A stretch of DNA of 64,000 bases. Source: Pseudomonas sp. GD03944 (GTDB lineage: Bacteria > Pseudomonadota > Gammaproteobacteria > Pseudomonadales > Pseudomonadaceae). A model generated the notes under the pieces. The model was not told the origin of the DNA. It saw only the letters and a list, made by a program, of their open reading frames with translations, and did no database searches. The stretch lies in assembly GCF_029839275.1 (NCBI RefSeq), contig NZ_JAOCAH010000002.1:310001-374000 (forward strand). The letters run 5' to 3'. The stretch's first letter is position 1. Every line of letters starts with the position of its first letter. This document shows, piece by piece, positions 8,360 through 17,191 of the stretch. The translations under genes were made by a program, and so were the position numbers.

Positions 8360-9232
8360 ATGCACCTTATCGACTTCCTGGCCGGCAACTTGCCGGCCTT
8401 TGTTTTGTGCGCCCTGCTGCTCGGCTTGCTGATCGGTAGCTTCCTCAATGTCGTGGTGTATCGCCTGCCAAAGATGATGCAGCGCGATTGGCGGATTCAG
8501 GCCCGTGAAGTGCTGGAGCTGCCGGAAGAGCCCGCGGGCAAAACCTTCAACCTGATTCTGCCGAACTCCAGTTGCCCGCGTTGCAACCATGAGATCAAGG
8601 CCTGGGAAAACATCCCGGTAATCAGTTACCTGGCGCTGCGGGGCAAATGTTCCGGGTGCAAGGCGCCCATCAGTGCGCGCTACCCGCTGGTGGAATTGGC
8701 GTGCGGCCTACTCTCGGCCTATGTGGCCTGGCATTTTGGTTTTACCTTGCAGACCGCCGGCATGCTGGTGCTGACCTGGGGCCTGTTGGCCATGAGTCTG
8801 ATCGACGCCGATCACCAGTTGCTGCCGGATGTGCTGGTACTGCCGCTGCTCTGGCTGGGGCTGATCGCCAACCATTTTGGCGTGTACACCAGCCTGGAAG
8901 ATGCGCTGTGGGGTGCCGTAGCGGGCTACCTGAGTCTGTGGTCGGTGTATTGGCTGTTCAAGCTGATCACCGGCAAGGAAGGCATGGGCCATGGCGATTT
9001 CAAGCTGCTGGCCATGCTCGGTGCCTGGGGCGGCTGGCAGGTGCTGCCGCTGACGATCCTGCTGTCGTCGCTGGTGGGCGCGGTGCTCGGGGTGATCATG
9101 CTGCGCCTGCGCAATGCGGAAACCAGCACGCCAATTCCCTTCGGCCCGTACCTGGCCATCGCTGGCTGGATCGCGCTGCTCTGGGGTGATCAGATCACCA
9201 GCACTTACCTGCAGTTTGCCGGGTTTCATTGA
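8360..9232 (+). CDS. pilD: Prepilin leader peptidase / N-methyltransferase PilD
   Basis: A 290-residue inner-membrane aspartyl protease that cleaves leaders of type IV pilins and type II pseudopilins and methylates the new N-terminus. The N-terminal cytoplasmic part has the zinc-binding cysteine pairs CPRC and CSGC. The catalytic aspartates are Asp149 (in LIDADHQLLPD) and Asp213 (in GHGDFK), the same numbering as in P. aeruginosa PilD. About eight hydrophobic helices follow. It ends the pilBCD run; a REP pair separates it from coaE. Confidence 0.97.
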   Translation: MHLIDFLAGNLPAFVLCALLLGLLIGSFLNVVVYRLPKMMQRDWRIQAREVLELPEEPAGKTFNLILPNSSCPRCNHEIKAWENIPVISYLALRGKCSGCKAPISARYPLVELACGLLSAYVAWHFGFTLQTAGMLVLTWGLLAMSLIDADHQLLPDVLVLPLLWLGLIANHFGVYTSLEDALWGAVAGYLSLWSVYWLFKLITGKEGMGHGDFKLLAMLGAWGGWQVLPLTILLSSLVGAVLGVIMLRLRNAETSTPIPFGPYLAIAGWIALLWGDQITSTYLQFAGFH

Positions 9233-9265
9233 TAAGCGGCTCGCGCCCATAGGCACTGCACACTC

Positions 9266-9358
9266 TGTAGGAGAGGCCTTGGCCTCGAGCTCGGCGATTT
9301 TTGTCCACCCTCAACCTGGAGGGTGAAAGAAGAGTTCGCGGGCAAGCCCGCTCCTACA
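9266..9358. repeat. Paired REP element, copy 2
   Basis: The left arm, 9266-9290, is TGTAGGAGAGGCCTTGGCCT plus CGAGC. The right arm, 9336-9358, is the inverted GTAGGAGCGGGCTTGCCCGC palindrome. The order of the two cores is reversed relative to copy 1, so this copy lies in the opposite orientation. It fills the pilD-coaE gap. Confidence 0.85.
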
Positions 9359-9454
9359 GGGCCTTAGCCAGAAGACCGCCCCACCGATTCGCCAGCCTGC
9401 TTGCACCTACACTACAATCGTCGCCCTGTTGAACACTGACGAGCGTTTTGCCCG

Positions 9455-10066
9455 ATGACTAGACCCTGGATTCTCGGCCTTACCGGCGGTATCGGTAGTG
9501 GCAAGAGTGCGGTTGCCCAGCTGTTTATCGAGCAGGGCGTGCACCTGGTGGATGCCGATCACGCGGCACGCTGGGTGGTCGAACCGGGCCGGCCGGCCCT
9601 GGAAAAGATCGTCGAACACTTCGGGTCCGAAATTCTGCAGGCCGACGGCCAACTGGACCGCACGGCGCTGCGGGCCCGGGTGTTCAGCGATGCCGAGGAG
9701 CGTCGCTGGCTAGAGGCCTTGCTCCACCCGCTGATCGGCCAGGAAATCATGCAGTACTTGGCTAAGGCCGAATCGCCGTACGCCATCCTGGTTTCGCCGC
9801 TGCTGATCGAATCCGGCCAGCGCGCCCTGACTCAGCGCATCCTGGTAGTGGACGCCCCGGAGCATCTGCAGATAGAGCGCACCATGCTGCGTGACCAGGC
9901 GACAGCCGAGCAGGTGCAGGCGATCCTCAAGGCCCAGGCCATTCGCGAAGAGCGCCTGCGCCATGCCGACGATGTCCTGCTCAACGACCGTGATCTCGAC
10001 TGGCTACGCAGCGAAGTCGAGCGCCTGCACACCTTTTACCTGACCCTGCGCGGAGGCCAACCATGA
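9455..10066 (+). CDS. coaE: Dephospho-CoA kinase
   Basis: A 203-residue P-loop kinase that phosphorylates the 3' hydroxyl of dephospho-CoA, the last step of coenzyme A synthesis. It begins with the strand [20 protein letters not shown] containing the Walker A motif, followed by [14 protein letters not shown], the family's CoA-binding acidic segment. The C-terminal half carries [18 protein letters not shown]. Length is normal. Its last four bases overlap the yacG start (ATGA), so the two are translationally coupled. Confidence 0.97.
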   Translation: MTRPWILGLTGGIGSGKSAVAQLFIEQGVHLVDADHAARWVVEPGRPALEKIVEHFGSEILQADGQLDRTALRARVFSDAEERRWLEALLHPLIGQEIMQYLAKAESPYAILVSPLLIESGQRALTQRILVVDAPEHLQIERTMLRDQATAEQVQAILKAQAIREERLRHADDVLLNDRDLDWLRSEVERLHTFYLTLRGGQP

Positions 10067-10263
10067 GCACCCCCACCCTAGTCGCCTGCCCGACCTGCGG
10101 CGCGCCTGTCGAATGGGGCCCACAAAGCCCGAGCCGCCCGTTCTGCTCGGAGCGCTGCAAGCTGATCGACCTCGGTGCCTGGGCTTCGGAAGAGCACGCC
10201 ATTCCTGGCAACGACCTGGAAGACGACCTGTTCTCCGACGACCTGCCACCCCGTCGCCACTGA
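10063..10263 (+). CDS. yacG: DNA gyrase inhibitor / zinc protein YacG
   Basis: A 66-residue zinc-binding protein. Four cysteines are in place: CPTCG near the N-terminus and [13 protein letters not shown] further on. The acidic C-terminal tail ([14 protein letters not shown]) is typical. In E. coli YacG binds GyrB and blocks DNA binding by gyrase. It overlaps coaE by four bases, the usual partner. Confidence 0.95.
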   Translation: MSTPTLVACPTCGAPVEWGPQSPSRPFCSERCKLIDLGAWASEEHAIPGNDLEDDLFSDDLPPRRH

Positions 10264-10267
10264 TCCC

Positions 10268-10483
10268 TCAAGGCCGCATGAAGCTGTAGTCGCGCTCGTC
10301 ATCCAGATTATCGGCGAGAAACTGCAGCTCGGCGGCCAGGTCAGCAGCTTCTCGCCGCTCGCGACTGCATTCGACCACCGCACTCAACAGTGCCCGCAGC
10401 GCCAGCCCTTGCTCCAGCCCCTCTGCCGCCGCCTGCGCCAGGCTCTGCCGTATTTCCTGACGCGCCCACTCATGCATGCCCAT
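10268..10483 (-). CDS. Small conserved hypothetical protein (PA4531 position)
   Basis: A 71-residue charged, helical protein starting MGMHEWARQEIRQSLAQAAA, with no signal peptide or membrane helix. It converges on yacG with only four bases between the stop codons. A small unnamed gene occupies the same place next to yacG in P. aeruginosa, which is the main reason for calling it. I do not recognise a domain and assign no function. Confidence 0.7.
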   Translation of the reverse strand: MGMHEWARQEIRQSLAQAAAEGLEQGLALRALLSAVVECSRERREAADLAAELQFLADNLDDERDYSFMRP

Positions 10484-10645
10484 CCCGCTTCTCCCATGAT
10501 TGCCCTGAAGGCGTCGTCCGACACGTGATCAACTCGGCGACTGGTTGCCGCCAACGCACCGAGCCTAACTCTGTCAGTCGGGCACGGCTGTCCGTTGACC
10601 TGGATCAAGCCAGACCGGGGTATCGATACGGTGAAGCAGGCGCTA

Positions 10646-11335
10646 TTACTTGCGCGTACTGTCGTCTTTCCAGGGGGCGGACAGGTAACGGCTGCGGTTG
10701 AAGGTTTCCAGCCAGTCCGGATAGAAGACCACCAGCGCGGTGACCAACATCCCGTTGATGAACGCCTCGGGAAAGATCACCAGCCACAGGTAGCCGACGA
10801 AATCCTCCAGCCAGGGCGGCATTGGGAACAATCCATCGAACCACAGCACGCCAAGGCCGAGCAGGATGCACGCCAGCGCCGCCAGGGCTGCAGGAAAGAA
10901 GCCGCAGAAGAAGATGTAGACAAACAGGTTGCGCGGCTGCGCCTTTTCGACCCGCAAGGCGCACAGCTCGGTCACCGCCACCGGAATCAGCACCAGCAAC
11001 AGGCCATTCACCCCCAGCGCTGCCAGTTCCTGACGCCCCAACGCCAACAGCCCCAGCTGCGCGGCTACGCCGGCCAGGATCGCCAAGGGCCAGTCGAGCA
11101 ACAGGGTGACGGCTGTCATGCCGATGAAGTGGTAGGAAAGGCCGGACTCGAAGTCCCGCCGCACCAGCCACAGCAGAAACAGGGCAAATGCGGTGCCGAA
11201 CAGCAGGTGCTGGCGGCGCAGGTCGCTGAACAACTCCACCCACGGCGCTCGACAGACGGCCCAGAGCACCAGCGGCGCATACAGCGCCCAACCGGCAACC
11301 TGGGTGAAGGGTGAAAGGAGTTCGGCAGCGATCAT
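10646..11335 (-). CDS. Putative energy-coupling-factor-type (CbiM-like) membrane permease
   Basis: A 229-residue polytopic membrane protein with six or seven hydrophobic helices, for example LYAPLVLWAVCRAP, LLFGTAFALFLLWLV, LAALGVNGLLLVLIPVAV and LFVYIFFCGFFPAALAALA. Family members annotated in Pseudomonas beside yacG are called energy-coupling factor ABC transporter permeases. The segment SYHFIGMTAVTLLLDWPLAI resembles the conserved CbiM core. No ATPase or T component is adjacent, so substrate and even transport activity are uncertain. The start at MIAAELLSPF is chosen because the longer upstream reading adds an arginine-rich non-membrane stretch. Its ribosome site is weak. Confidence 0.75.
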   Translation of the reverse strand: MIAAELLSPFTQVAGWALYAPLVLWAVCRAPWVELFSDLRRQHLLFGTAFALFLLWLVRRDFESGLSYHFIGMTAVTLLLDWPLAILAGVAAQLGLLALGRQELAALGVNGLLLVLIPVAVTELCALRVEKAQPRNLFVYIFFCGFFPAALAALACILLGLGVLWFDGLFPMPPWLEDFVGYLWLVIFPEAFINGMLVTALVVFYPDWLETFNRSRYLSAPWKDDSTRK

Positions 11336-11475
11336 GGCGGGCAATCCGGTACTTAAGCAGGTCGCGGCCAGTCTACACCGTGCCCTCGCCAACGCGCTGT
11401 ACTGACCACCCGCCGCCCGAACGGAATGCATGCTCGGGATACCGGAGCACCATGAGGACGCGCTAAGCTCTGGAC

Positions 11476-12105
11476 ATGGATGACTCCGACTACCTGCGCC
11501 TGCTCACCCATCAGGCCGAGCAGGCCAATGCCTTTCTCTCCAACGCCCGCAAATGGGAGCGTGAGCGCTGGGTCTGCCAGCGCCTGTTGCAAGCCCTCAA
11601 CATCAGCCATCGCCTCGAAGAATTCGGCGCAGCCGGACAGGAGCCGCCAGACGTGCTGTTTCGGGAGGCCAGCTTCGAGGTGTTCTTCGTCCTGGACGAA
11701 GGCCGCCGTCTGAACGACGAGTGGCGCGCCGAGCTGGAGCGCCGTCGTAGTGCGTTCTCCCTCAGCCAACTGGTTCGCCGCGAAGCACGGCCAAGGCGCA
11801 TCCCGGCGGCCGACCTGCAGGCGCGCCTGGCACCCACCTTGCGCAAGAAGGCCCACAACTACCGGGAGCGCGGGTTGGATCTAGGTGAGCTGGACCTGCT
11901 GGCCTACGTGAACCTCAAGCGCGCGGTACTCGACTTCAACAGTCATTTCCCGCCACCTACCGAATACCTGCGCCAGGGCTGGCGCTCGCTGTCACTGGTT
12001 GGCCCGACCTTCGCCCGGGTACTGTTCGCCCATCCCGATGCTCCGGATTTTCTGCGCAACAACCTGGGCCGCAGCGTGCAATTCGATGTCGGGATCAGCC
12101 TGTGA
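11476..12105 (+). CDS. DUF1780 protein (putative endonuclease-like fold)
   Basis: A 209-residue cytosolic protein of the DUF1780 family. The block DVLFREASFEVFFVLDEGRR near residues 58-77 is characteristic and was the basis for the endonuclease suggestion in the family description; activity is unproven. The C-terminal half is basic and contains KKAHNYRERGLDLGELDLLAY. It overlaps the following MOSC gene by four bases (GTGA), so the two were an operon. Confidence 0.85.
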   Translation: MDDSDYLRLLTHQAEQANAFLSNARKWERERWVCQRLLQALNISHRLEEFGAAGQEPPDVLFREASFEVFFVLDEGRRLNDEWRAELERRRSAFSLSQLVRREARPRRIPAADLQARLAPTLRKKAHNYRERGLDLGELDLLAYVNLKRAVLDFNSHFPPPTEYLRQGWRSLSLVGPTFARVLFAHPDAPDFLRNNLGRSVQFDVGISL

Positions 12106-12595
12106 GCCCCTTGCAGGAGTTGCTGGCCGCGGTGCCCCAGCAAGGCCAGGTACGCTGGATAGGCGTACGCCCAGCCTTGCGCGCCCGATGCTCGAACTGG
12201 ATGCCGTGGAAGCGCGCCGCGAAGCCGGCCTTACCGGTGACCACGCACGCCCCGGGCCACGCAATGCGCGCCAGGTCACTCTGATTCAGTGGGAGCACCT
12301 GACGGTCATCAGCGCCCTGCTCGGCCGCCCACCGGAGCAGGCCATCCAGCCGCAGGATCTGCGCCGCAACATCGCGATCAGCGGTATCAACCTGTTCAGC
12401 CTCAAGGGCAGGCGCTTTCGCATCGGCCAGGCCATCTTCGAGACCACGGGCTGGTGCCAGCCCTGCGCGAAACTGGAAGAGCGCCTGGGCAGCGGCGCGT
12501 TCCAGGCCATTCGCGGGCACGGCGGCATCACAGCCCGCGTGCTCATGGGTGGAATTATTCGCCTGGATGACGCTCTACGCGTTGAGCCCCTGTGA
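12102..12595 (+). pseudogene. MOSC domain protein, disrupted by a single-base frameshift
   Basis: The GTG start overlaps the DUF1780 stop and encodes SPLQELLAAVPQQGQVRWIG VRPALRA. The frame then has to shift by one base to continue MLELDAVEARREAGLTGDHA, IQWEHL, LRRNIAISGINLFSLKGRRF and TGWCQPCAKLEERLG, the MOSC core with its conserved cysteine. Restoring one C in the CCC run at 12184-12186 joins both halves cleanly into a family-length protein. MOSC domains carry or transfer sulfur. Either the gene is inactivated or the base was lost in sequencing. Confidence 0.85.
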
Positions 12596-12665
12596 AAGGC
12601 ACGGCAGAATGGCAGTCAACAGCAGGCCACGCGCCCATTCGCGCCCCTGAACCTTCGAGGTCACT

Positions 12666-12839
12666 ATGCCCAGCCGCCTGAACCCCGATGACCAAGCCCG
12701 CGTCGACCAATACCTGAGCGCGCCTCAACACCAGGTCGAGCGTCAGCCCTTCAAGGTCTGGCGATTGCTGGGGATCATCCTGGTCGTGGTTGTCGCCCTG
12801 GGCCTGCTGAGCCGTCTTCTGAGTCGACTGGTGCTATGA
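12666..12839 (+). CDS. DUF3094 small membrane protein
   Basis: A 57-residue protein. A hydrophilic start MPSRLNPDDQARVDQYLSAP, with SAPQHQVERQPFK following, is joined to one membrane helix LLGIILVVVVALGLLSRLL. This matches the small DUF3094 protein found next to ndh in Pseudomonas (PA4537 position). A GAGGT site lies six bases before the ATG. Function is unknown; it is likely a single-span inner-membrane protein. Confidence 0.85.
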   Translation: MPSRLNPDDQARVDQYLSAPQHQVERQPFKVWRLLGIILVVVVALGLLSRLLSRLVL

Positions 12840-12902
12840 GCTGCCTCGCGCTCGCCCAGCCGCGCTCTTCCCGCTTTATTCAAAGCCTTGTGAGCGTATC
12901 CC

Positions 12903-14204
12903 ATGTCCCATCGAATCGTGATCGTCGGCGGTGGCGCCGGCGGCCTGGAGCTTGCCACCCGCCTGGGTAGAACCCTGGGCAAACGTGGCCAGGCGCGTAT
13001 AACCCTGGTCGACGCCAACCTGACCCATATCTGGAAACCCCTGCTGCATGAAGTGGCGGCAGGTTCGCTCAACTCCTCGGAAGACGAGCTGAACTATGTC
13101 GCCCAGGCGAAATGGAACCGCTTCGAGTTCCAGCTGGGACGCATGAGCGGGCTCGATCGCGCCGCACGCCAGATCACCCTGGCGGCCACGCTGGACGAGC
13201 GGGGCGGTGTGCTGATGCCCGAGCGCCAGCTGAGTTACGACAGCCTGGTCATTGCCGTCGGCAGCACCACCAATGACTTCGGTACGCCGGGCGCCGCCGA
13301 GCACTGCATCTTCCTCGACACCCGTGAGCAGGCCGAGCGCTTCCACCGTCAGTTGCTCAGTCACTACCTGCGCGCTCACGCCAGCCAGGGCGAGAACACC
13401 GAGCAGGTCAGTGTCGCCATCGTCGGCGCCGGTGCCACCGGTGTGGAGCTGGCTGCCGAGCTGCACCACGCCGCCCATGAGCTGGCCGCCTACGGCCTGG
13501 ACCGCATTCGCCCGGAAAACATGCGCATCACCCTGATCGAAGCCGGTCCGCGGGTGCTCCCCGCCCTGCCGGAGCGAATCAGCCAGCCGGTGCACAAGAC
13601 CTTGGAAAAGCTAGGCGTCACCGTCATGACCAGCTCGGCCGTAAGTGAAGTCACCGACGACGGCCTGCTCACCGCTCAAGGTGAAACCATTGCTGCCAGC
13701 CTGAAAGTCTGGGCGGCCGGTATCCGGGCGCCGGAGTTCCTCAAGAACCTCGACGGCCTGGAGAACAACCGCATCAACCAATTGCTGGTCCGCCCGACCC
13801 TGCAGACCACGCTGGACGACAACATCTTTGCCTTTGGCGATTGCGCGGCCTGCCCCCTGCCCGACAGCGAAGGTCGCAACGTACCGCCCCGGGCCCAGGC
13901 CGCTCACCAACAGGCATCGCTGCTGGCCAAGTCGCTGAAGTTGCGCATCGATGGCCAGCCACTGCCGGAGTACCACTACCGGGATTACGGCTCGCTGATC
14001 TCGCTGTCGCGCTTCTCGGCGGTGGGCAACCTCATGGGCAACCTGATGGGCAGCGTGAAACTGGAAGGCTGGCTGGCGCGGGTGTTCTATATCTCGCTCT
14101 ACCGCATGCACCAGATGGCCCTCTACGGCGTGTCGCGCACCCTGCTGCTGATGCTCAGCGATCGCATCGGCCGCAGCACCGAACCCCGCCTCAAGCTGCA
14201 CTGA
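12903..14204 (+). CDS. ndh: Type II NADH dehydrogenase
   Basis: A 433-residue non-proton-pumping NADH:quinone oxidoreductase, peripheral on the inner membrane. The FAD-binding fold opens with HRIVIVGGGAGGLELATRLG, and the NADH-binding fold lies at VAIVGAGATGVELAAEL near residue 170. A third conserved strand, NIFAFGDCAACPL, binds FAD. The C-terminal amphipathic region (GWLARVFYISLYRMHQMALY) is the usual membrane anchor. A REP pair and a terminator follow it. Length is normal for the family. Confidence 0.97.
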   Translation: MSHRIVIVGGGAGGLELATRLGRTLGKRGQARITLVDANLTHIWKPLLHEVAAGSLNSSEDELNYVAQAKWNRFEFQLGRMSGLDRAARQITLAATLDERGGVLMPERQLSYDSLVIAVGSTTNDFGTPGAAEHCIFLDTREQAERFHRQLLSHYLRAHASQGENTEQVSVAIVGAGATGVELAAELHHAAHELAAYGLDRIRPENMRITLIEAGPRVLPALPERISQPVHKTLEKLGVTVMTSSAVSEVTDDGLLTAQGETIAASLKVWAAGIRAPEFLKNLDGLENNRINQLLVRPTLQTTLDDNIFAFGDCAACPLPDSEGRNVPPRAQAAHQQASLLAKSLKLRIDGQPLPEYHYRDYGSLISLSRFSAVGNLMGNLMGSVKLEGWLARVFYISLYRMHQMALYGVSRTLLLMLSDRIGRSTEPRLKLH

Positions 14205-14218
14205 CAAACAGCGCGCCC

Positions 14219-14294
14219 CGTAGGAGCGGACTCGTCCGCGAGCTTTTCGCGGCATCAGCCTGCCGCAGAGCCCGAGGCCAGGGCCTCTCCTACG
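14219..14294. repeat. Paired REP element, copy 3
   Basis: Arms at 14219-14243 (GTAGGAGCGGACTCGTCCGC core) and 14270-14293 (inverted GTAGGAGAGGCCCTGGCCTC core) with a short spacer. The orientation is the same as copy 1. It lies between ndh and the tRNA cluster terminator. Confidence 0.85.
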
Positions 14295-14351
14295 GACCGC
14301 GTGCCCCTTGCGCGTGAGGTTTTCCGTAGCAACAGCCAAATCGCAGGCAAT

Positions 14352-14378
14352 AAAAAACCCGCTCTAGGCGGGTTTTTT
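14352..14378. terminator. Bidirectional terminator between ndh and the tRNA cluster
   Basis: AAAAAACCCGC-TCTA-GCGGGTTTTTT forms a perfect stem with U runs on both strands. It would end ndh on the plus strand and the tRNA transcript on the minus strand. Confidence 0.9.
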
Positions 14379-14398
14379 ACTTTCAAGCGTGCTTGAAA

Positions 14399-14474
14399 TG
14401 GTGGGTCGTGTAGGATTCGAACCTACGACCAATTGGTTAAAAGCCAACTGCTCTACCAACTGAGCTAACGACCC
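14399..14474 (-). tRNA. tRNA-Lys (TTT)
   Basis: A 76-base cloverleaf with encoded CCA. The D arm is AGCTCAGTTGGTAGAGC, the anticodon stem-loop has TTT centred in GGCTTTTAACC, and the T arm contains GGTTCGAATCC. It is the last of three tRNA genes on this strand. Confidence 0.96.
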
Positions 14475-14479
14475 TAAAA

Positions 14480-14556
14480 TGGTCGGGGTAGGGGGATTCG
14501 AACTCCCGACATCCTGCTCCCAAAGCAGGCGCGCTACCGGACTGCGCTATACCCCG
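14480..14556 (-). tRNA. tRNA-Pro (TGG)
   Basis: A 77-base cloverleaf, acceptor CGGGGTA paired with TACCCCG, encoded CCA. The anticodon TGG lies in CTGCTTTGGGAGCAG and the T loop is GTTCGAATC. It is five bases from the Lys gene. Confidence 0.96.
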
Positions 14557-14566
14557 ATAAGAAGTT

Positions 14567-14642
14567 TGGCTCCGCGACCTGGACTCGAACCAGGGACCCA
14601 ATGATTAACAGTCATTTGCTCTACCGACTGAGCTATCGCGGA
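14567..14642 (-). tRNA. tRNA-Asn (GTT)
   Basis: A 76-base cloverleaf, acceptor TCCGCGA with encoded CCA. The anticodon GTT lies in GACTGTTAATC and the T loop is GGTTCGAGTCC. It is promoter-proximal in the Asn-Pro-Lys transcript, the same set found beside ndh in P. aeruginosa. Confidence 0.96.
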
Positions 14643-14709
14643 ACTGTGCAACTTCCAGTTCTCCGTTACCGGCTTTGGCTTTCGCCGTTTCCCGTATCAG
14701 AGGCGCGCC

Positions 14710-14737
14710 ATTTTACGGTTCCAGAACGCGCTGTCAA
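14710..14737 (-). promoter_or_regulatory. Sigma-70 promoter of the tRNA cluster
   Basis: On the minus strand TTGACA (14732-14737) and TAAAAT (14710-14715) are separated by 16 bases. The -10 ends 67 bases before the tRNA-Asn 5' end, leaving a leader of about 60 bases to be trimmed. Confidence 0.85.
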
Positions 14738-14854
14738 CCCCTTAAATTGCTTTTATGACAATGCTTTGCAGTCGACAGACAGGCTGCTATATCTTCCATA
14801 GGATAGTCTTCATTCGCAGGACGCTCGGCCACATGGCCTCTGCCAGGAAAGTCC

Positions 14855-17182
14855 ATGAGTAACCGGGACACCCCCGCCAATCCCCCTCCCCTTAACCAAA
14901 CCCTTGCCAGCCGAGGCATCCAGCCGCGCTTTGGCGAGTTGGGGCAGAGCTGTCGCAAGCTGGTGATGAACCGCCTGGCCGAGCACCTGGCCGGTGTTTT
15001 CGGGCAGGTTGACGACACCCTGTTCGATTGCGCGGAGAAGGCCGAGAACAATCAGGTGCAGACGCTGTTCTTCGACAGCATGCGCGAGATACGCAAGCAG
15101 CGCCCGCTGATCGAACGCACCTACCACCAGAAAGTGTCGCAGAACTTCAGCGACTTTCTCGACGGCACCCTCAAACCGGTGCCACTGGCCACCGAGGTGG
15201 ATGCCGAGCAACTGGCCCTGGTGCAGAACGAGGATTACGAAGAGATCCTGCAGGTCACCAATATGGTGAGCCGGGTCAAATCGCGCTGCGCCCAGGCACT
15301 GTTCGCCCTGGAACAACGCCTAGCCCTGCTCAACAGCGGCCAGAAGCTTGGCGAGGACAGCAACCCTTTCGGCCCGCAAATGATCGCCCAGGCGTTCCAG
15401 GAAGCCCTGGCACCCTGCCCGTTTCCGCTGCGCATCAAAGTCATCCTTTATACGTTGTTCGACCAGCACGTCATGCACAGCCTGGATGGTGTCTACGACG
15501 CCCTCAACCGGCGCCTGATCGACGACGGCATACTGCCGAACCTCAAATACAGTGCCCCGCGCAACCCGGACAGCGGCCGTTCCAGCGCCCCTCGCGAGGA
15601 CAAGAAGGAAAGTACCGCCGCGGCGCCCACGGCAAAGAACACCACAAGCCAGGCAACCGTAAAGGCGACCCAGGCAGACCTCAACGGCCCGCCGCCGGAT
15701 GACCCGGACACCTTGCTCGACGGCCTGTCGACCCTGCTCGGCGAACACCGCCAACGCGACGTGCACGCGCCCCTGCTGGGCGGCACCCGCAGTATCGCCA
15801 GCTATGCGCCCCAGGGCGCCACGCGGACCTACAGCGCCAACGAGCTGATCGAAGCGCTGAACCGCATGCAGCGCCAGTCGGCCGATGACCTGGCCCAGCG
15901 CCTGCAAGCCCCTCAACCGGTCGAGAGCCTTAAAGCGGATCTGCAACAACAACTGGAAACCCACAGCGACCTGCCGGGCCAGCAAAAGCTCTCCGACCAG
16001 GAAGCCGATGTCATCGACCTGGTGGGCATGCTCTTCGACTTCATCCTCGATGACGACAACCTGCCGGACGGCTGCAAGACCGCCCTCTCCCACCTGCACA
16101 CGCCGTACTTGAAAATCGCCCTGCTGGACAAGGCGCTGTTCACCCAGCACCACCACCCGGCCCGCCGCTTGCTCAACACCATGGCCCAGGCCGGCGTCCT
16201 GTATGGCGGAGAAGGCGACGAGCGTGGCCTGCTGGCCAAGATGCAGTGGGTCGTGGAGCGGGTCATCCACGACTTCGCCGGCGACCTGCAGCTGTTCGAC
16301 AACCTGCTGGAAGAATTCAACGAGTTCACCGCCACCCTGCGGCACAAGGTCGAGCTGCGCGAACGGCGCGCAGTGGAAGCGGCCAAGGGCCGCGACAAAT
16401 TGCTGGGGGCCCGCCAGCAGGCCGTCGACGTCATTACCCACTGCCTGCAGAAGCGGGACTTGCCAGCCATCATCCGCAGTTTCCTCGAACAGACCTGGAC
16501 CGACGTCCTGGTGTTCGTCCTGTTGCGCCACGGCGACCGCAGCGACGACTGGCGGCGTGCCAGCGACGTGGCGGAACAACTGGCCTGGAGTGCCACCCCG
16601 CTGGATGAGGCCGGCGCCCTGCGCTTGCAGGAGATACGCCTGACCATGCTGGAAGACCTACGAGAAGGCTTGCAGGTGCTCGGCGGCTACCACGAAGACG
16701 GTATCCGCCGCCTGCTCCAAGACCTGGTGGCCTGCCAGCATGCCGTGCAGGCCAAGCAACCGCAGCTCGCTGCCAAGCTCAATCCCACCCTGCTGGAAAG
16801 CCCCCTCGGCGCCATGCTCGGCGAAGACGCCGCGCTGGCCACCCTTGCGCCGCGCGTCTCGGGCTTGTCACCACGGGCGCAGGCGCTGGCCAAGGAGCTG
16901 GAGCAGGTCGAATTCGGCACCTGGTTCGAGTTTGTCACAGACGGGCAAACTCGAACCCTCAAACTCTCCTGGTTCAGCCCAACCACCCATAACTACATGT
17001 TCGTCGATCACAGCGGCCAGCGCGTGGCGATCAAGCCTATCGCCCTGCTGGCCAGTGAAATGGAACAAGGACTGGCACGGATCGTAACCCCGGAACGCAG
17101 CACACCCTTGGTGGACCGCGCCCTCTCGGCCATCTACCGGGTTCTGCAACGTTTCACCGGACGTGCGGCCGAGACCCGCTAA
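14855..17182 (+). CDS. DUF1631 family protein, second copy
   Basis: A 775-residue paralogue of the protein at 536-2833. Matching blocks are QVDDTLFDCAEKAE..FFDSMREIRKQRPLIERTY, DVIDLVGMLFDFILDDDNLP, LDKALFTQHHHPARRLLNTM and a C-terminal module GTWFEFVTDGQTRTLKLSW..NYMFVDHSGQRV with a PilZ-like look. The middle, around residues 245-285, is a low-complexity Thr/Ala linker. An AGGAAA site precedes the ATG. It is followed after nine bases by a true PilZ-domain gene, probably in the same transcript. Function is unknown; the PilZ neighbour makes a c-di-GMP connection reasonable but unproven. Confidence 0.85.
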   Translation: MSNRDTPANPPPLNQTLASRGIQPRFGELGQSCRKLVMNRLAEHLAGVFGQVDDTLFDCAEKAENNQVQTLFFDSMREIRKQRPLIERTYHQKVSQNFSDFLDGTLKPVPLATEVDAEQLALVQNEDYEEILQVTNMVSRVKSRCAQALFALEQRLALLNSGQKLGEDSNPFGPQMIAQAFQEALAPCPFPLRIKVILYTLFDQHVMHSLDGVYDALNRRLIDDGILPNLKYSAPRNPDSGRSSAPREDKKESTAAAPTAKNTTSQATVKATQADLNGPPPDDPDTLLDGLSTLLGEHRQRDVHAPLLGGTRSIASYAPQGATRTYSANELIEALNRMQRQSADDLAQRLQAPQPVESLKADLQQQLETHSDLPGQQKLSDQEADVIDLVGMLFDFILDDDNLPDGCKTALSHLHTPYLKIALLDKALFTQHHHPARRLLNTMAQAGVLYGGEGDERGLLAKMQWVVERVIHDFAGDLQLFDNLLEEFNEFTATLRHKVELRERRAVEAAKGRDKLLGARQQAVDVITHCLQKRDLPAIIRSFLEQTWTDVLVFVLLRHGDRSDDWRRASDVAEQLAWSATPLDEAGALRLQEIRLTMLEDLREGLQVLGGYHEDGIRRLLQDLVACQHAVQAKQPQLAAKLNPTLLESPLGAMLGEDAALATLAPRVSGLSPRAQALAKELEQVEFGTWFEFVTDGQTRTLKLSWFSPTTHNYMFVDHSGQRVAIKPIALLASEMEQGLARIVTPERSTPLVDRALSAIYRVLQRFTGRAAETR

Positions 17183-17191
17183 GGAGCTTCT

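Noticed and set aside
9241..9360. A possible small RNA in the pilD-coaE gap
   Set aside because: The structure is fully explained by the paired REP element; no promoter or terminator is seen.
10595..11314. A 239-codon plus-strand frame opposite the ECF-permease-like gene
   Set aside because: It is Gln/Arg/His-rich as expected from the complement of a Leu-rich membrane protein, with no domain.
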